Shown here piece by piece: positions 1-8,915 of a stretch of 64,000 bases of DNA. Origin of the DNA: Kiritimatiellia bacterium. GTDB lineage: Bacteria > Verrucomicrobiota > Kiritimatiellia > UBA8416 > JABMPJ01. The stretch covers positions 52,583 to 116,582 of the forward strand of contig JASLOA010000010.1 in the NCBI GenBank assembly GCA_030745755.1. The letters run 5' to 3'. Position numbers and translations under genes: made by a program. Within the stretch, counting starts at the first letter, position 1; each line of letters opens with the position of its first letter. Under the pieces are notes generated by a model. That model saw nothing but the letters and a program-made list of their open reading frames with translations. It searched no databases and had not been told where the DNA came from.

Positions 1-2
1 AG

Positions 3-107
3 TGTGGCGCCATCGTGGCGGCGGTTCTCTTTGTTGTCGAACTGGCCTTCCTGAACGGCCGCGAGAAGCTGGCGGACTACACCGTGTTTGCGCCGGTCGT
101 ATACTAG
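3..107 (+). CDS. C-terminal end of a membrane protein (partial)
   Basis: The window opens inside a gene. Frame 3 reads 34 codons to a TAG with no start in view. The visible residues include one hydrophobic helix (AIVAAVLFVVELAFL) followed by a short polar tail ending APVVY, as in the last transmembrane segment and cytoplasmic tail of a multi-pass protein such as a transporter subunit. Family cannot be assigned from this tail. The stop codon TAG is part of the CTAG that begins the repeat element at 104, so the repeat abuts or was inserted at the end of this gene. Reading frame and hydrophobicity are seen; function is unknown. Confidence 0.5.
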   Translation, partial: CGAIVAAVLFVVELAFLNGREKLADYTVFAPVVY

Positions 108-285
108 TGTCGTGTCTCACAGTTGCGTTTGTATAACTCGTGTGTCATCCCGAGCGAAGTCGAGGGATCTCTGCCACATCATGAGGCTGAGATTTGCTTC
201 GGCAAGCTCAGCACAGGCTCTCGCTTCGCTCGGAATGACAGTACTTAGCGCATTTTGGGAGCCTATGTGCGTTACAGGACACTAG
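104..285. repeat. MITE-like repeat, family R1, CTAG-bounded
   Basis: An element of about 180 bp begins CTAGTGTCGTGT and ends ACAGGACACTAG, so it has short imperfect terminal inverted repeats and CTAG at both edges. Its core is the imperfect palindrome TCATCCCGAGCGAAGTCGAG with a partner arm near 221-240. Related cores occur at about 7001, 12021, 14821, 24058, 25628, 43672 and 47952. The left CTAG supplies the stop codon of the preceding gene. It encodes no protein and looks like a non-autonomous element; no transposase is present in the window. Confidence 0.7.
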
Positions 286-333
286 CTGCAAATCTAACCT
301 ATCGTTCTGAGCGCGTTTCTGCCATAATCAGGT

Positions 334-3300
334 GTGATTGGTCCTCGTACAACCTGGCTCTTGATTGGGGTGGCAAGCATCGTCGTGGTGCTTCTCGTTG
401 CCCTGAATCCGCGCCCCCAGGAAGGGCAAGTTAAGCCCGAAGTGCCTCTGTTGGCCGCGGCACAGCCATCGTCTCTCCCTGTGATAATGGCAGCGGGCGC
501 GCCGGCCATGCCCCCGCCCGTACCCCCGACGGCGGCGCAGCCGAGTCCGCCCTACCTGAAACATGCGCGCCTCATCGCCGAACGGGAGAGTGCCCCGGGT
601 GCGGATGGCATCTCGCGGCGCACGCGACTACTGGAGATCGAGAGCAAGTATCCCTTTGTGCGGGTGGAAGAGACCCGTCGCTATGACGCGGCGCGCGGCG
701 AATCGTTCACGGTGTGGCGTGTGGCGATGGTGGCCGACCATATCCTGGTGCGACTGCATCCCGATGCGACGGAAGAGATGCTGGAGACGCTGAACCGCCA
801 ACTGGGTGCGACCATCAGGCGTCGGCTCAAACGGAAGAACCACTACCTCGTTGCCTTTGACGCGTTTGGACTGGAAACGGTTCCGCAGCGCATCAAGGAC
901 TACCGCGCCTCACCGATGATTACGGAGGTGGCAGAACCGGACTACCTGGTCGACATGGTGGATACGGTGCCCGACGATCCTCGCTACGGAGAGTTGTGGG
1001 GGGCGGCGAAGATGCGCTGTCCCGAAGCATGGAACATCGAGACAGGGACCGCTTCGGTTGTCGTCGGTGTCATCGATTCCGGAACCAAGACCAATCACGA
1101 AGACCTGGCGGCGAACATCTGGATCAACCCGTGGGAGAATCCGACCAATGGCGTCGATGACGACGCCAATGGGTATATTGACGACGTGCACGGATGGGAT
1201 TTTGCAAACAATGATGCCGGTGTTTACGGTCCCTCCCATCACGGAACCCATGTGGCCGGGACCATTGCGGCTGTTGGCAACAACAGCACGGGGGTGGTCG
1301 GTGTGTCATGGAACTCCAGGTTAATGATACTCAAAATGTTCTCCGATAGCGGCAGTGGTCAGACCAGCGCCGCCATAGATGCCCTTGAATATGCCCGGAC
1401 CATGCGTGAGCGCGGCGTCCCCATTCGGGTGACCAACAACAGTTGGGGCGGCGGGGGGTATTCGACGCTTCTGAGGAGTGCAATCGAAGACACGGGCGAG
1501 GCGGGCATGCTGTTCGTGGCCGCCGCCGGCAATTATCCCCAGTTCTCCTGGCGTGACAACGACGAAATAGACTTCTACCCGGCTTCGTACGACTTGAGCA
1601 ATGTCATCTCTGTGGCTGCCTCGACCAGTACCGACGGATTGGCTAGCTTCTCACACTATGGGGCGACATCTGTGGATCTCGCGGCGCCGGGTGCCAACAT
1701 ACTGAGCACACTTCCCAGCGGTTATGGCTCCCTGGATGGTACGTCGATGGCGACGCCACAAGTGGCGGGAGCCTGCGCGTTGATATGGGAGGCCTATCCG
1801 GCGGCGACCTGGGAGCAAGTGCGCGGCTACATCATGGCGGGCGTGACGACCAACGCCGCTTTTGCCGGCCGCATGGTAAGTAACGGGCGCCTGGACGTGC
1901 TTGGCTCCATGTACGCCATCGCTCCGCAGATTGATCACGAACCGCTCGAAAATACAACCAATGCCGTGACCGATTATGTGGTTGAGGCCAACATCGCCCC
2001 TCCTGCGTTCGTGGTGCCCGGATCGGTCCGGCTGCATTGGAATACCAGCGGCCCTTCAAACAGCTACACGATTGCGCCCATGACGCTGGTCACAAACCAG
2101 CAGGAACAGGCCGTCGTTCCAATAACGAACGCTCTGTATCGCGCCACCATTCCGGCCCAGCCACTGGAAGGACAAGTATACTACTATATAGAGGCCCAGA
2201 CCACAGGCGGCGTGCAGAGAACACACCCCGTTACCGCTCCTTCGATTCCGCATCAGTTTGAAGTTGTTGCGTCTGTCAGCATCTGGATCGCTGGTGATCC
2301 CGGCACGATTGGCGGGGTGTCCCCACCCTATGGCATCCACACGATGCCGTACGGTGTCACCGTCGAGGCGGAGGCGGACCGATTTGCAGAAGAAACAGAA
2401 GCTCATCGCTACGAATGCGTTGGGTGGGAGGCGCTCGGGAGCCCGCCGGCCGAGGGCTCGACCAACCAGGTCGCGTTCGCCCTTGAAGAAAGCACGGCAC
2501 TGATCTGGCAGTGGCAGTTCCAGTACAGTTTGCAGCAGTCTTCCCTGCCGACAGGCGTGATTGAGAGCGTAACATGGTGGGAAGCAGGCCTGCCGGGCCA
2601 GACCGGTGCGGCACCGGATCCGGTTATGAACGGCACGGTAGAAGAACGTTTCGTGGAGTGGCAGATTGGCGGACAGCGTTGGCCCGACGCAACCAACATG
2701 GCGGTGAATCCGGCGGCAGCGATCGGGATGAGCACAGCGCGCCACGCTGTGGCAATCTACCTGCCGGAAGACGAAGACAGCGATGACGACGATCTGCCGG
2801 ACTGGTGGGAGCGGCATTTCTTCGGCAGCCTGGCCCCGCTGTCCACGGATGACCTGGATGGTGATGGATTCAGTAATGACCGGGAATCGGCCGACGGAAC
2901 GAACCCAAGAGACGCCGCTTCTCACCCCATCCCGCCGGCGATCAGCCATACGCCGCTGGCCGACCCGCAGGGACATCCTGCACCGTGGCAGGTGACGGCG
3001 GTAGTGACCGATAATTTCAGCGTGGCCTCCGCCACGCTCCATTGGAGCAAGGTGCCCGACGGATGGAACGAGGTCCCCATGCTATCCGGAACGGGTGATG
3101 TCTATAGGGCTACGATTCCGGCACCGGGTGTTTTGGACGACCACTTTATTTACTGGATCGAGGCCGAAGACGATGCAGGATATACGGCCCAGACAGCGGG
3201 TCATTCGTTTGATGTCGTCTACCCTGTGTTCAGCTACACCCCCACAAACATTGCGATGCTGGTGGAGGCGGATACGCTTCATCATGTGGTGGTCACGCTA

Positions 3301-4323
3301 TCCAACGACGGCAATACGGGATTGACGTGGCTGGCGGATGCCGGCTGGATTGATGCTGTGGAGATGGGTCCAAACGGAGCGACTCACAGTGGCGCTAATG
3401 ATCTGTGGCACGTATCGACCAACCGTGCCTACTCGGGTGATCATGCCTGGTACTGCGGTAGCCCCAGTTCGCGTCAGTACGTCAACAGGATCAATGCATC
3501 ACTGCAGCTGCCGCCAGTCCTTCCGGTCAGCGGCACATTCCTGACTTTCAAGTACTGGGCCGACATCGAGTACGATGCAGGGCTGAACGACGACCACTAT
3601 TGGGATGGTGGCGTTGTCGAAATCTCCACAGACGGCGGATCGTCGTTCATCCAGATTTCACCCGTGGGCGGATATCCGCACCGCATTACGCCCAACGACG
3701 AATCTCCGTTTCCCTACGATACACCCTGTTTCGGTGGCGATGGCGACGGCTGGGTCGAGACCTCGTTTGATCTATCAGCCTATGCCGACCAGATCGTACA
3801 CCTACGCTTGCGTTTCGGGTCGGATTGGGCGGCTGTAGAAGAAGGCTGGTATATTGACGATATTGCCGTTGCGTTCCCCTCGCCCACGAGCGGATGGTTA
3901 GGAATGCTTCCGAACAGCGGAAGTCTGGCGCCCGGCGGGAACAGCATGGCGACCGTTCGGCTCGACAGCGCAGGTATGCCAACCGGCCTTTTACCGGGCA
4001 TGGTCCAGATCAGGGCGGATAATCCGGTGAACCCGATCAACAGTGTTGGGGTTGCACTCTCTGTGCAGGATTCATCCGACCTGGTGTTGCTTGGATCAAC
4101 CGGAAGCGGGATCTCGGCTTCCGGCACGGTCGTGGTGTTCGAATGGGCCGGTTTTGATGATCGCTCCTACACGCTCTATGAGCGCACATCGCTCGTGGAC
4201 GTAACGGAGTCATGGATGGCCGTTGAGGCAGCATCAAATATACCCGGCCTCACGGGTACGATGACGCATACGGTCAATGTCGAGAATGTGGACCAACGGT
4301 TCTACCGCTTGGCGGTGCAGTAG
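334..4323 (+). CDS. secreted subtilisin-family (S8) serine protease, multidomain
   Basis: This 1329-residue protein starts at GTG and has an N-terminal signal or signal-anchor helix (about residues 8-25, WLLIGVASIVVVLLVAL). The S8 catalytic domain (about 210-510) has all active residues: Asp248 in VIDSGT, His303 in HHGTHVAGT, oxyanion Asn400 in AAAGN and Ser471 in GTSMATP. A propeptide-like region lies before it (about 110-200). Beyond the catalytic domain there are beta-rich stretches, an acidic calcium-binding-type segment (DLDGDGFSNDRESADGTNPR, about 845-865), a region resembling adhesive jelly-roll modules, and a C-terminus ending FYRLAVQ. It is probably exported for extracellular protein degradation; substrates are unknown. 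The gene stands alone, with the next gene 123 bp downstream. The family call is firm; the accessory domain names are tentative. Confidence 0.93.
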   Translation: MIGPRTTWLLIGVASIVVVLLVALNPRPQEGQVKPEVPLLAAAQPSSLPVIMAAGAPAMPPPVPPTAAQPSPPYLKHARLIAERESAPGADGISRRTRLLEIESKYPFVRVEETRRYDAARGESFTVWRVAMVADHILVRLHPDATEEMLETLNRQLGATIRRRLKRKNHYLVAFDAFGLETVPQRIKDYRASPMITEVAEPDYLVDMVDTVPDDPRYGELWGAAKMRCPEAWNIETGTASVVVGVIDSGTKTNHEDLAANIWINPWENPTNGVDDDANGYIDDVHGWDFANNDAGVYGPSHHGTHVAGTIAAVGNNSTGVVGVSWNSRLMILKMFSDSGSGQTSAAIDALEYARTMRERGVPIRVTNNSWGGGGYSTLLRSAIEDTGEAGMLFVAAAGNYPQFSWRDNDEIDFYPASYDLSNVISVAASTSTDGLASFSHYGATSVDLAAPGANILSTLPSGYGSLDGTSMATPQVAGACALIWEAYPAATWEQVRGYIMAGVTTNAAFAGRMVSNGRLDVLGSMYAIAPQIDHEPLENTTNAVTDYVVEANIAPPAFVVPGSVRLHWNTSGPSNSYTIAPMTLVTNQQEQAVVPITNALYRATIPAQPLEGQVYYYIEAQTTGGVQRTHPVTAPSIPHQFEVVASVSIWIAGDPGTIGGVSPPYGIHTMPYGVTVEAEADRFAEETEAHRYECVGWEALGSPPAEGSTNQVAFALEESTALIWQWQFQYSLQQSSLPTGVIESVTWWEAGLPGQTGAAPDPVMNGTVEERFVEWQIGGQRWPDATNMAVNPAAAIGMSTARHAVAIYLPEDEDSDDDDLPDWWERHFFGSLAPLSTDDLDGDGFSNDRESADGTNPRDAASHPIPPAISHTPLADPQGHPAPWQVTAVVTDNFSVASATLHWSKVPDGWNEVPMLSGTGDVYRATIPAPGVLDDHFIYWIEAEDDAGYTAQTAGHSFDVVYPVFSYTPTNIAMLVEADTLHHVVVTLSNDGNTGLTWLADAGWIDAVEMGPNGATHSGANDLWHVSTNRAYSGDHAWYCGSPSSRQYVNRINASLQLPPVLPVSGTFLTFKYWADIEYDAGLNDDHYWDGGVVEISTDGGSSFIQISPVGGYPHRITPNDESPFPYDTPCFGGDGDGWVETSFDLSAYADQIVHLRLRFGSDWAAVEEGWYIDDIAVAFPSPTSGWLGMLPNSGSLAPGGNSMATVRLDSAGMPTGLLPGMVQIRADNPVNPINSVGVALSVQDSSDLVLLGSTGSGISASGTVVVFEWAGFDDRSYTLYERTSLVDVTESWMAVEAASNIPGLTGTMTHTVNVENVDQRFYRLAVQ

Positions 4324-4446
4324 CATCATATGCCTCACCGTGCGCGGCTTCTGTTCCCAGGCACCAACTGAGTCTCGGAAATCAACTTGCAAAACAACCG
4401 CAAACGTCACAGATTGTGCCAGCTACAAAAACCATAGGAGGCCGTA

Positions 4447-5445
4447 GTGTTTAGTTGTTCAAAGTCTTGGGTTCAGGTCGTTCTCGTTGCGGTGCTGGCT
4501 CTGTCAGCGAATTCCGCGTGGGCTCTGCACGCCAATGAAAGTGCCGAACTGCCCCTCGCCGAAGCTGGCGGGATGTCTCTTTCGATCAAGGGGTCGTATC
4601 TTGCCGTGGGAGGCGAGGCGCGTGAGTATGTGTACGCTGGCGAAGCTCGCTCATACGGTCAAGCTCCCGAGTACAAAGTGTCGGAACTCATCTGGGACAT
4701 TACGTCACTGGCAATGGCTGGGGGTACCATTTCGGCTCAGCTCGGCGAAGATCTTCGCATCAATGCGGGTGCGTGGTTTGCCGTGAACGAAGGTAGCGGC
4801 GGCATGGAGGACTACGACTGGATTTGGCAGGCTCCACAGAGTGGCGATTGGACACATTTCTCTGAGAGCGAAGTAGATATTGAGTCAGCCTACAGCATCG
4901 ACATCAACGCCTCGCTGGGGCTCTTTGAGCTCGGCCCATTTCAGGTTAGCGGTCTGCTGGGCTATAAGCACGATTTCTGGGAGTGGAGCGACTTCGGCGG
5001 CACCTACATCTACTCGACTTTCGGGTTCCGTGATGACGTGGGCTCCTTCGGAGGAGAGAATGGCATCGACTACGAACAGACTTTTGACATCCCTTACGTC
5101 GGTATTCAACTGGCCACGGAGGGGGCCAGTGTACGTGCGTCGGGCTATTTCCTCTACAGTCCTCTCGTGATGGCCGAGGACAAGGATCACCACATTCTGC
5201 GCAACCTTTACTTCCGTGAAGAGTTCGAAGGGGGCGATTTCTTCGCGGCGGGATTGGATGTCAGCATAGATCTCACCGAGTCCATCTTCATTGCCGGTTC
5301 GGTGGATGCACAGGTGATTCCCGAATTCACGGGTGACATGTTCGTAAAAACAGGACCCGACGGTGAGGAAGGTACAAGTCCGGATGGCGCCGGAATCGAA
5401 AACACGGTCGTGGCTGTTGGCCTGTCGGCCGGTATTCGCCTGTAG
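4447..5445 (+). CDS. exported hypothetical protein, probable outer-membrane beta-barrel
   Basis: A 332-residue product of unrecognised family. The GTG start is supported by a strong AGGAGG 4-5 bases upstream, better than any internal ATG. Residues 1-26 form a classical signal peptide (hydrophobic VVLVAVLAL, cleavage after NSAWA). The mature part is rich in alternating polar and hydrophobic strands with many Gly, Tyr and Trp residues, has no hydrophobic helix, and ends VAVGLSAGIRL, a pattern typical of outer-membrane barrels. The mscS-like gene begins 21 bp downstream on the same strand, so the two may be cotranscribed. Role unknown. Confidence 0.75.
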   Translation: MFSCSKSWVQVVLVAVLALSANSAWALHANESAELPLAEAGGMSLSIKGSYLAVGGEAREYVYAGEARSYGQAPEYKVSELIWDITSLAMAGGTISAQLGEDLRINAGAWFAVNEGSGGMEDYDWIWQAPQSGDWTHFSESEVDIESAYSIDINASLGLFELGPFQVSGLLGYKHDFWEWSDFGGTYIYSTFGFRDDVGSFGGENGIDYEQTFDIPYVGIQLATEGASVRASGYFLYSPLVMAEDKDHHILRNLYFREEFEGGDFFAAGLDVSIDLTESIFIAGSVDAQVIPEFTGDMFVKTGPDGEEGTSPDGAGIENTVVAVGLSAGIRL

Positions 5446-5466
5446 GCAATAGAGCGAGGGATTCGC

Positions 5467-6963
5467 ATGACGAACGATCTGCTGATGGATGCGATTCTGG
5501 CCGTTCTGGCCTTCGGTGTCCTGACTGGAGCACTGTTCTTTCTCAAGCGACTGAAAGCCATCGCCCGGTTCCGCGGATCCCTCAACGTTCTCTTCTTGGT
5601 TTCGTCGGTCTCTTTCTTCATGCGCCCCCACATCGGGCAGGGGTACGTGCGGGTGATCTACGCTGCCCTCTTCTCCACGTTTGCCTATATCGCGGTTCGT
5701 CTGCTCGACCTGCTGATGTTCGATGTCTTCATCCGACACCGGCGTGGCGGCCTGCCCGTACCGGTGGTTCTGCGCGCCACGTTCCGCTGGTCGCTGCTGT
5801 CGCTTGCGCTCTACCTGATCATCAAGCACATGTATCCCGACGTGGATCTGAAGTTCCTGGCGTTTTCAACAATCGTGGTGGGGTATATTCTCGGTAACGC
5901 ATCCCAGGATACGCTGGGCAACCTCATTGCGGGCCTGGCCCTGACTGGCGAGCGGCCGTTCTCGATTGGCGATTGGGTGCGCGTGGGCGACTTCGTGGGA
6001 CGTGTGACCGATATGACCTGGCGCGCCACTCGGCTGCAGACCAAGATGCTCGACTACATCATTATCCCGAACGCCACGATCGCACGCGAGTATATCGTGA
6101 ACTACTCGCGTCCCACCCAGAGCCACGGTTTCACGCAGGAGATCGGCGTGAACTACGGCGTGCCGCCCAACAAGGTGCGCGGGGCCATTCTGCGAGCCTG
6201 CGAGGCGGTTCCCGAGATTCTGACCAATCCGGCCCCATTGGTCTGGCTACACAACTACGGTGATTTCTCGATCGACTACACTGTGAAGTTTTTTATCCGC
6301 GAATTCTCCCGCCTGGAGCAAATCCAGAGCGATATGATGGATCGCGTGTGGTACGAGTTCAAGCGGGAGGACATCGTGATACCGTTCCCGATCCGTGACG
6401 TTCGCCCCATGAACGATGTGGAGGCCAAGGCCGAGCGCGAACGCGCAGAGTCAGTGGCGGCCAGCAAGGTGTTGCTCGGCGAGATTCCTATTTTCAGTCA
6501 TCTCTCCAAGGAAGAGCGAGACCAGGTTGCCGAACGCATGGAAGAGAAGATCTATGGTGCCGGCGAGGCACTGGTGCGCAAGGGCGATGCCGGCAACAGG
6601 TTCTATATTGTTCTGGAAGGGAGCACGTCAGTTCACCTGGGTGCCGATACGCGCTCGCCACAGGTGGCCCTGCTCAAGCGCGGGGACTACTTCGGCGAGA
6701 TGAGCCTGCTGACCGGCGAAGAGCGTAGCGCCACGGTGGTGGCCGTCTGCGACTGCCACGTTCTCGAGCTTTCGCACCTGGTTCTGCAAGAGCTGTTGAG
6801 AGAGAAGAAGAGCCTGGCCGAAGACTTTGCCAAGGCCCTCAAAGCCCGTGCCGCCGAGATGGCCACGCTGCAGAAGTCCGTGGACGCCGAGAACAGCAAG
6901 CACACGGCAGAGCCCTCCGAAAAAGCACTTCTCAGCAAGATCTGGGACTTCTTCGGAATCTGA
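5467..6963 (+). CDS. MscS-type mechanosensitive channel with C-terminal cyclic-nucleotide-binding domain
   Basis: Of 498 residues, about 1-120 hold four hydrophobic helices. The MscS pore helix and beta domain follow (about 125-300; GYILGNASQDTLGNLIAGLAL and GDWVRVGDFVGRVTDM). Residues about 337-455 are a cNMP-binding fold with a phosphate-binding cassette (GDYFGEMSLLTGEERSAT) that keeps the Glu and Arg used to hold the cyclic phosphate. The family conducts ions and small osmolytes when membrane tension rises; fused versions are described as ligand-modulated. A coiled, charged tail follows. An inner-membrane location is inferred. The gene lies 21 bp after the barrel-like protein, with GCGAGGG as ribosome site. 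Ligand identity (cAMP or cGMP) cannot be read from sequence. Confidence 0.9.
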   Translation: MTNDLLMDAILAVLAFGVLTGALFFLKRLKAIARFRGSLNVLFLVSSVSFFMRPHIGQGYVRVIYAALFSTFAYIAVRLLDLLMFDVFIRHRRGGLPVPVVLRATFRWSLLSLALYLIIKHMYPDVDLKFLAFSTIVVGYILGNASQDTLGNLIAGLALTGERPFSIGDWVRVGDFVGRVTDMTWRATRLQTKMLDYIIIPNATIAREYIVNYSRPTQSHGFTQEIGVNYGVPPNKVRGAILRACEAVPEILTNPAPLVWLHNYGDFSIDYTVKFFIREFSRLEQIQSDMMDRVWYEFKREDIVIPFPIRDVRPMNDVEAKAERERAESVAASKVLLGEIPIFSHLSKEERDQVAERMEEKIYGAGEALVRKGDAGNRFYIVLEGSTSVHLGADTRSPQVALLKRGDYFGEMSLLTGEERSATVVAVCDCHVLELSHLVLQELLREKKSLAEDFAKALKARAAEMATLQKSVDAENSKHTAEPSEKALLSKIWDFFGI

Positions 6964-7000
6964 GTGGTCGGCAGCAGGCAACATCGTTCGCCTCGCTGAT

Positions 7001-7072
7001 GTCATCCCGAGCTTGCCGAGGGATCTCTGCCTCATGGCGGGGCGGAGATCCCTCGACTTCGCTCGGGATGAC
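7001..7072. repeat. R1 palindromic repeat
   Basis: GTCATCCCGAGC and GCTCGGGATGAC form the ends of a 72-bp imperfect palindrome, with inner arms CGAGGGATCTC and GGAGATCCCTCG. It lies between the convergent mscS-like and DUF362 genes and could fold as a hairpin in either transcript, possibly serving as a transcript end. It lacks the CTAG ends seen in the copies at 104 and 24058. Confidence 0.75.
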
Positions 7073-7108
7073 ACACCCGCTATTCAGACGCAATGGTGAT
7101 GCAGGGCA

Positions 7109-8401
7109 CTACCCCTCTTTCCGACGCTTCCTGGCCGAAAACTCGGGCGCTTCACGCATGCAGGTGCCCAGCAGACTCATCGATTTGCGCATGAGTTTCA
7201 GGGTTTCCGGCTTCAACTCCATCGGCTCGGCACCCACGTCGTCCCAGCCCTGGCGCGCCAGGTCGTCTGCCACAATCTCGAGCTGCTCCCAGTTATGAAA
7301 GAGACGGCCCCAGTCGCTGTGCAGGATATCCTGCACAAGTTTCTGGTGGGCCGGATACCAGTAGGTGTCGTGGTAGATCACGCTGGCCATGTAGGCCCAC
7401 GGGGCGAGGATGGTCTTCAGGGTCCACTCGATCGGTTTCTTCAGCGGGCCCCAGTAAATGCTGTGCTGCATCCGGCTGGCGAAAGTCATCTTCTTAAATG
7501 GTCCCACGAAATTCCAGTTCTCGTTAGCGACATCCGTGTCGCCCACAAACTCGATGTCACGGACATCGCCGCAACCGAGACCCCGCTCGTGGGCGAGGCG
7601 AATAAAGGTGATGTCCTTAAGCGGATCAAACCCCATCAGTTTGGCGGCCACGGCATCAATCGCGACCTGGTCGGATGACGCGATCAGGACATTCTTGACG
7701 TGCGGCACCATGCACCGCGGACCGGGGCCATCACCGGCGAAGGTTCCGTCCATCACGGCAAAGAGCCCGCTGTGGATCTTCTTCTGAATCATCAGCAAGT
7801 CCACGAGCGTCTCGTGGATGACCGGATGGGTCCAGTGGCGGTGCTCATTGAGCAGTCCGCCAAACGCGTTCTTCATGGCGCCGGTGGTGGTCGTGAAGAC
7901 ATGCGTCTTGATCGTGGGCAGGTGAATGATGTTGGAGCCGATGAACTTCTTGGGAATCATGAAGCCATCTTTGTAGACCTCATTCAGGCAGAGGAACTTG
8001 TCGGCCAGGTCGCCCACGGCATCGCGAACATTGATCCACTCTTCGCCTTCGTAGAGATGAACATTGCGCAGGCCATGGTTGCGGATGACGTTGATCTGTT
8101 TGTTCTGCTCTTCACCAAAGTGAGCATCGATCACCACGGTACGATTATGACAGCCGTGGATCAGGCTGGAATCGTATCCATCACGCTTCAGGGAGCGAAT
8201 GACCCCGTCGAGCTGCCAGGGCGTGGTGGAGGAAGCCGGCATGAAGAAGTGCCAGCTGATGTTGATCTTAAGCGCGGTGTCCCTGTCCTTGGGCAGCGCC
8301 TCCTGGTAGTCCGCCAGGTTCATCAGGCGGTGCGTGTCTTCCAGGACTGTGGCAGGTGACGTGCGGAGAATGGCAACTTTTGATTTCATGCCCCTAATCA
8401 T
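7109..8401 (-). CDS. DUF362 domain-containing protein
   Basis: This 430-residue protein of the DUF362 family has characteristic segments such as KINISWHFFMPASSTTPWQL near the N-terminus and LPTIKTHVFTTTTGAMKNAFGGLL in the middle. The family is often linked to iron-sulfur or redox proteins but has no settled biochemical role. This copy shows no CxxCxxC ferredoxin motif, so a redox centre is not supported. The first ATG (8401) has GGCGGG about five bases upstream; a second ATG at 8389 is possible. No signal peptide is seen. Transcription could begin upstream of HU, but a terminator lies between the two genes, so it is probably independent. Confidence 0.8.
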   Translation of the reverse strand: MIRGMKSKVAILRTSPATVLEDTHRLMNLADYQEALPKDRDTALKINISWHFFMPASSTTPWQLDGVIRSLKRDGYDSSLIHGCHNRTVVIDAHFGEEQNKQINVIRNHGLRNVHLYEGEEWINVRDAVGDLADKFLCLNEVYKDGFMIPKKFIGSNIIHLPTIKTHVFTTTTGAMKNAFGGLLNEHRHWTHPVIHETLVDLLMIQKKIHSGLFAVMDGTFAGDGPGPRCMVPHVKNVLIASSDQVAIDAVAAKLMGFDPLKDITFIRLAHERGLGCGDVRDIEFVGDTDVANENWNFVGPFKKMTFASRMQHSIYWGPLKKPIEWTLKTILAPWAYMASVIYHDTYWYPAHQKLVQDILHSDWGRLFHNWEQLEIVADDLARQGWDDVGAEPMELKPETLKLMRKSMSLLGTCMREAPEFSARKRRKEG

Positions 8402-8440
8402 AGCATCCCGCCGCCACAGGGCAACCCTCTCTAGAAAGAA

Positions 8441-8472
8441 AACGACCGCAGAACATATGTCCTGCGGTCGTT
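8441..8472 (-). terminator. Rho-independent terminator downstream of HU
   Basis: AACGACCGCAG pairs perfectly with CTGCGGTCGTT across a 10-nt loop. Read on the minus strand the stem is followed by TTTTCTTTC, a U-rich tract, and it lies 20 bp beyond the HU stop codon. This separates HU from the DUF362 gene. Confidence 0.85.
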
Positions 8473-8492
8473 CCTTATGGAGCTGCTATCCG

Positions 8493-8786
8493 CTATTTCT
8501 TTTTGGCGGGGAGCACGGCATCCTTGGCTGCCTTGGCGATGCGGAACTTCAGAACCGTCTTCGCCGGAATCTTGATGCTCTCACCCGTGGCCGGGTTGCG
8601 ACCCATGCGAGCCTTGCGGCGTACCTTCACGAGCTTGCCGATTCCGGGAATCGTGAAGCCGTCCTTGGCGCCTTTGTAGGCCAATGCGGCGAGGCTTTCC
8701 AGGAACTCCTTGGCCTGCTTCTTGGTCATGTCGTTCTGGTCGGCGAGCTTTGCGATGATCTGGGTCTTGGTCAGGGCTTTTGCCAT
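8493..8786 (-). CDS. HU-family nucleoid-associated DNA-binding protein
   Basis: A 97-residue HU/IHF-family protein. The ORF track starts 18 codons earlier, but MAKALTKTQIIAKLAD is the conserved N-terminus, and AGAGGA lies 8 bases before this ATG, so 8786 is chosen. The DNA-binding arm signature GRNPATGE is present, preceded by PGIGKLVKVRRKARM; the C-terminus is basic (VLPAKKK). HU bends DNA, compacts the nucleoid and assists sigma-54 promoters and replication initiation in other bacteria. It is monocistronic, with its own terminator. It cannot be assigned to HU alpha, HU beta or IHF. Confidence 0.95.
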   Translation of the reverse strand: MAKALTKTQIIAKLADQNDMTKKQAKEFLESLAALAYKGAKDGFTIPGIGKLVKVRRKARMGRNPATGESIKIPAKTVLKFRIAKAAKDAVLPAKKK

Positions 8787-8915
8787 AACGGTAGTCCTCT
8801 GCTTTTTTGTGTTAATGAATAACGCGTGTCTTTCTGACACCCTGAGAAACGTAAGCGAAACGATCGGACCAATGCAACCCGAATATCCAGCTATAGAAGG
8901 GTTTTTGGGGGGTTG

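Noticed and set aside
2056-3042. 328-residue minus-strand ORF inside the subtilase gene
   Set aside because: No recognisable domains, arginine-rich low-complexity content, and fully contained in the S8 protease, whose frame is uninterrupted.
8787-8840. Longer HU start at 8840
   Set aside because: The extra 18 residues precede the conserved MAKALTK start, which has its own ribosome site.
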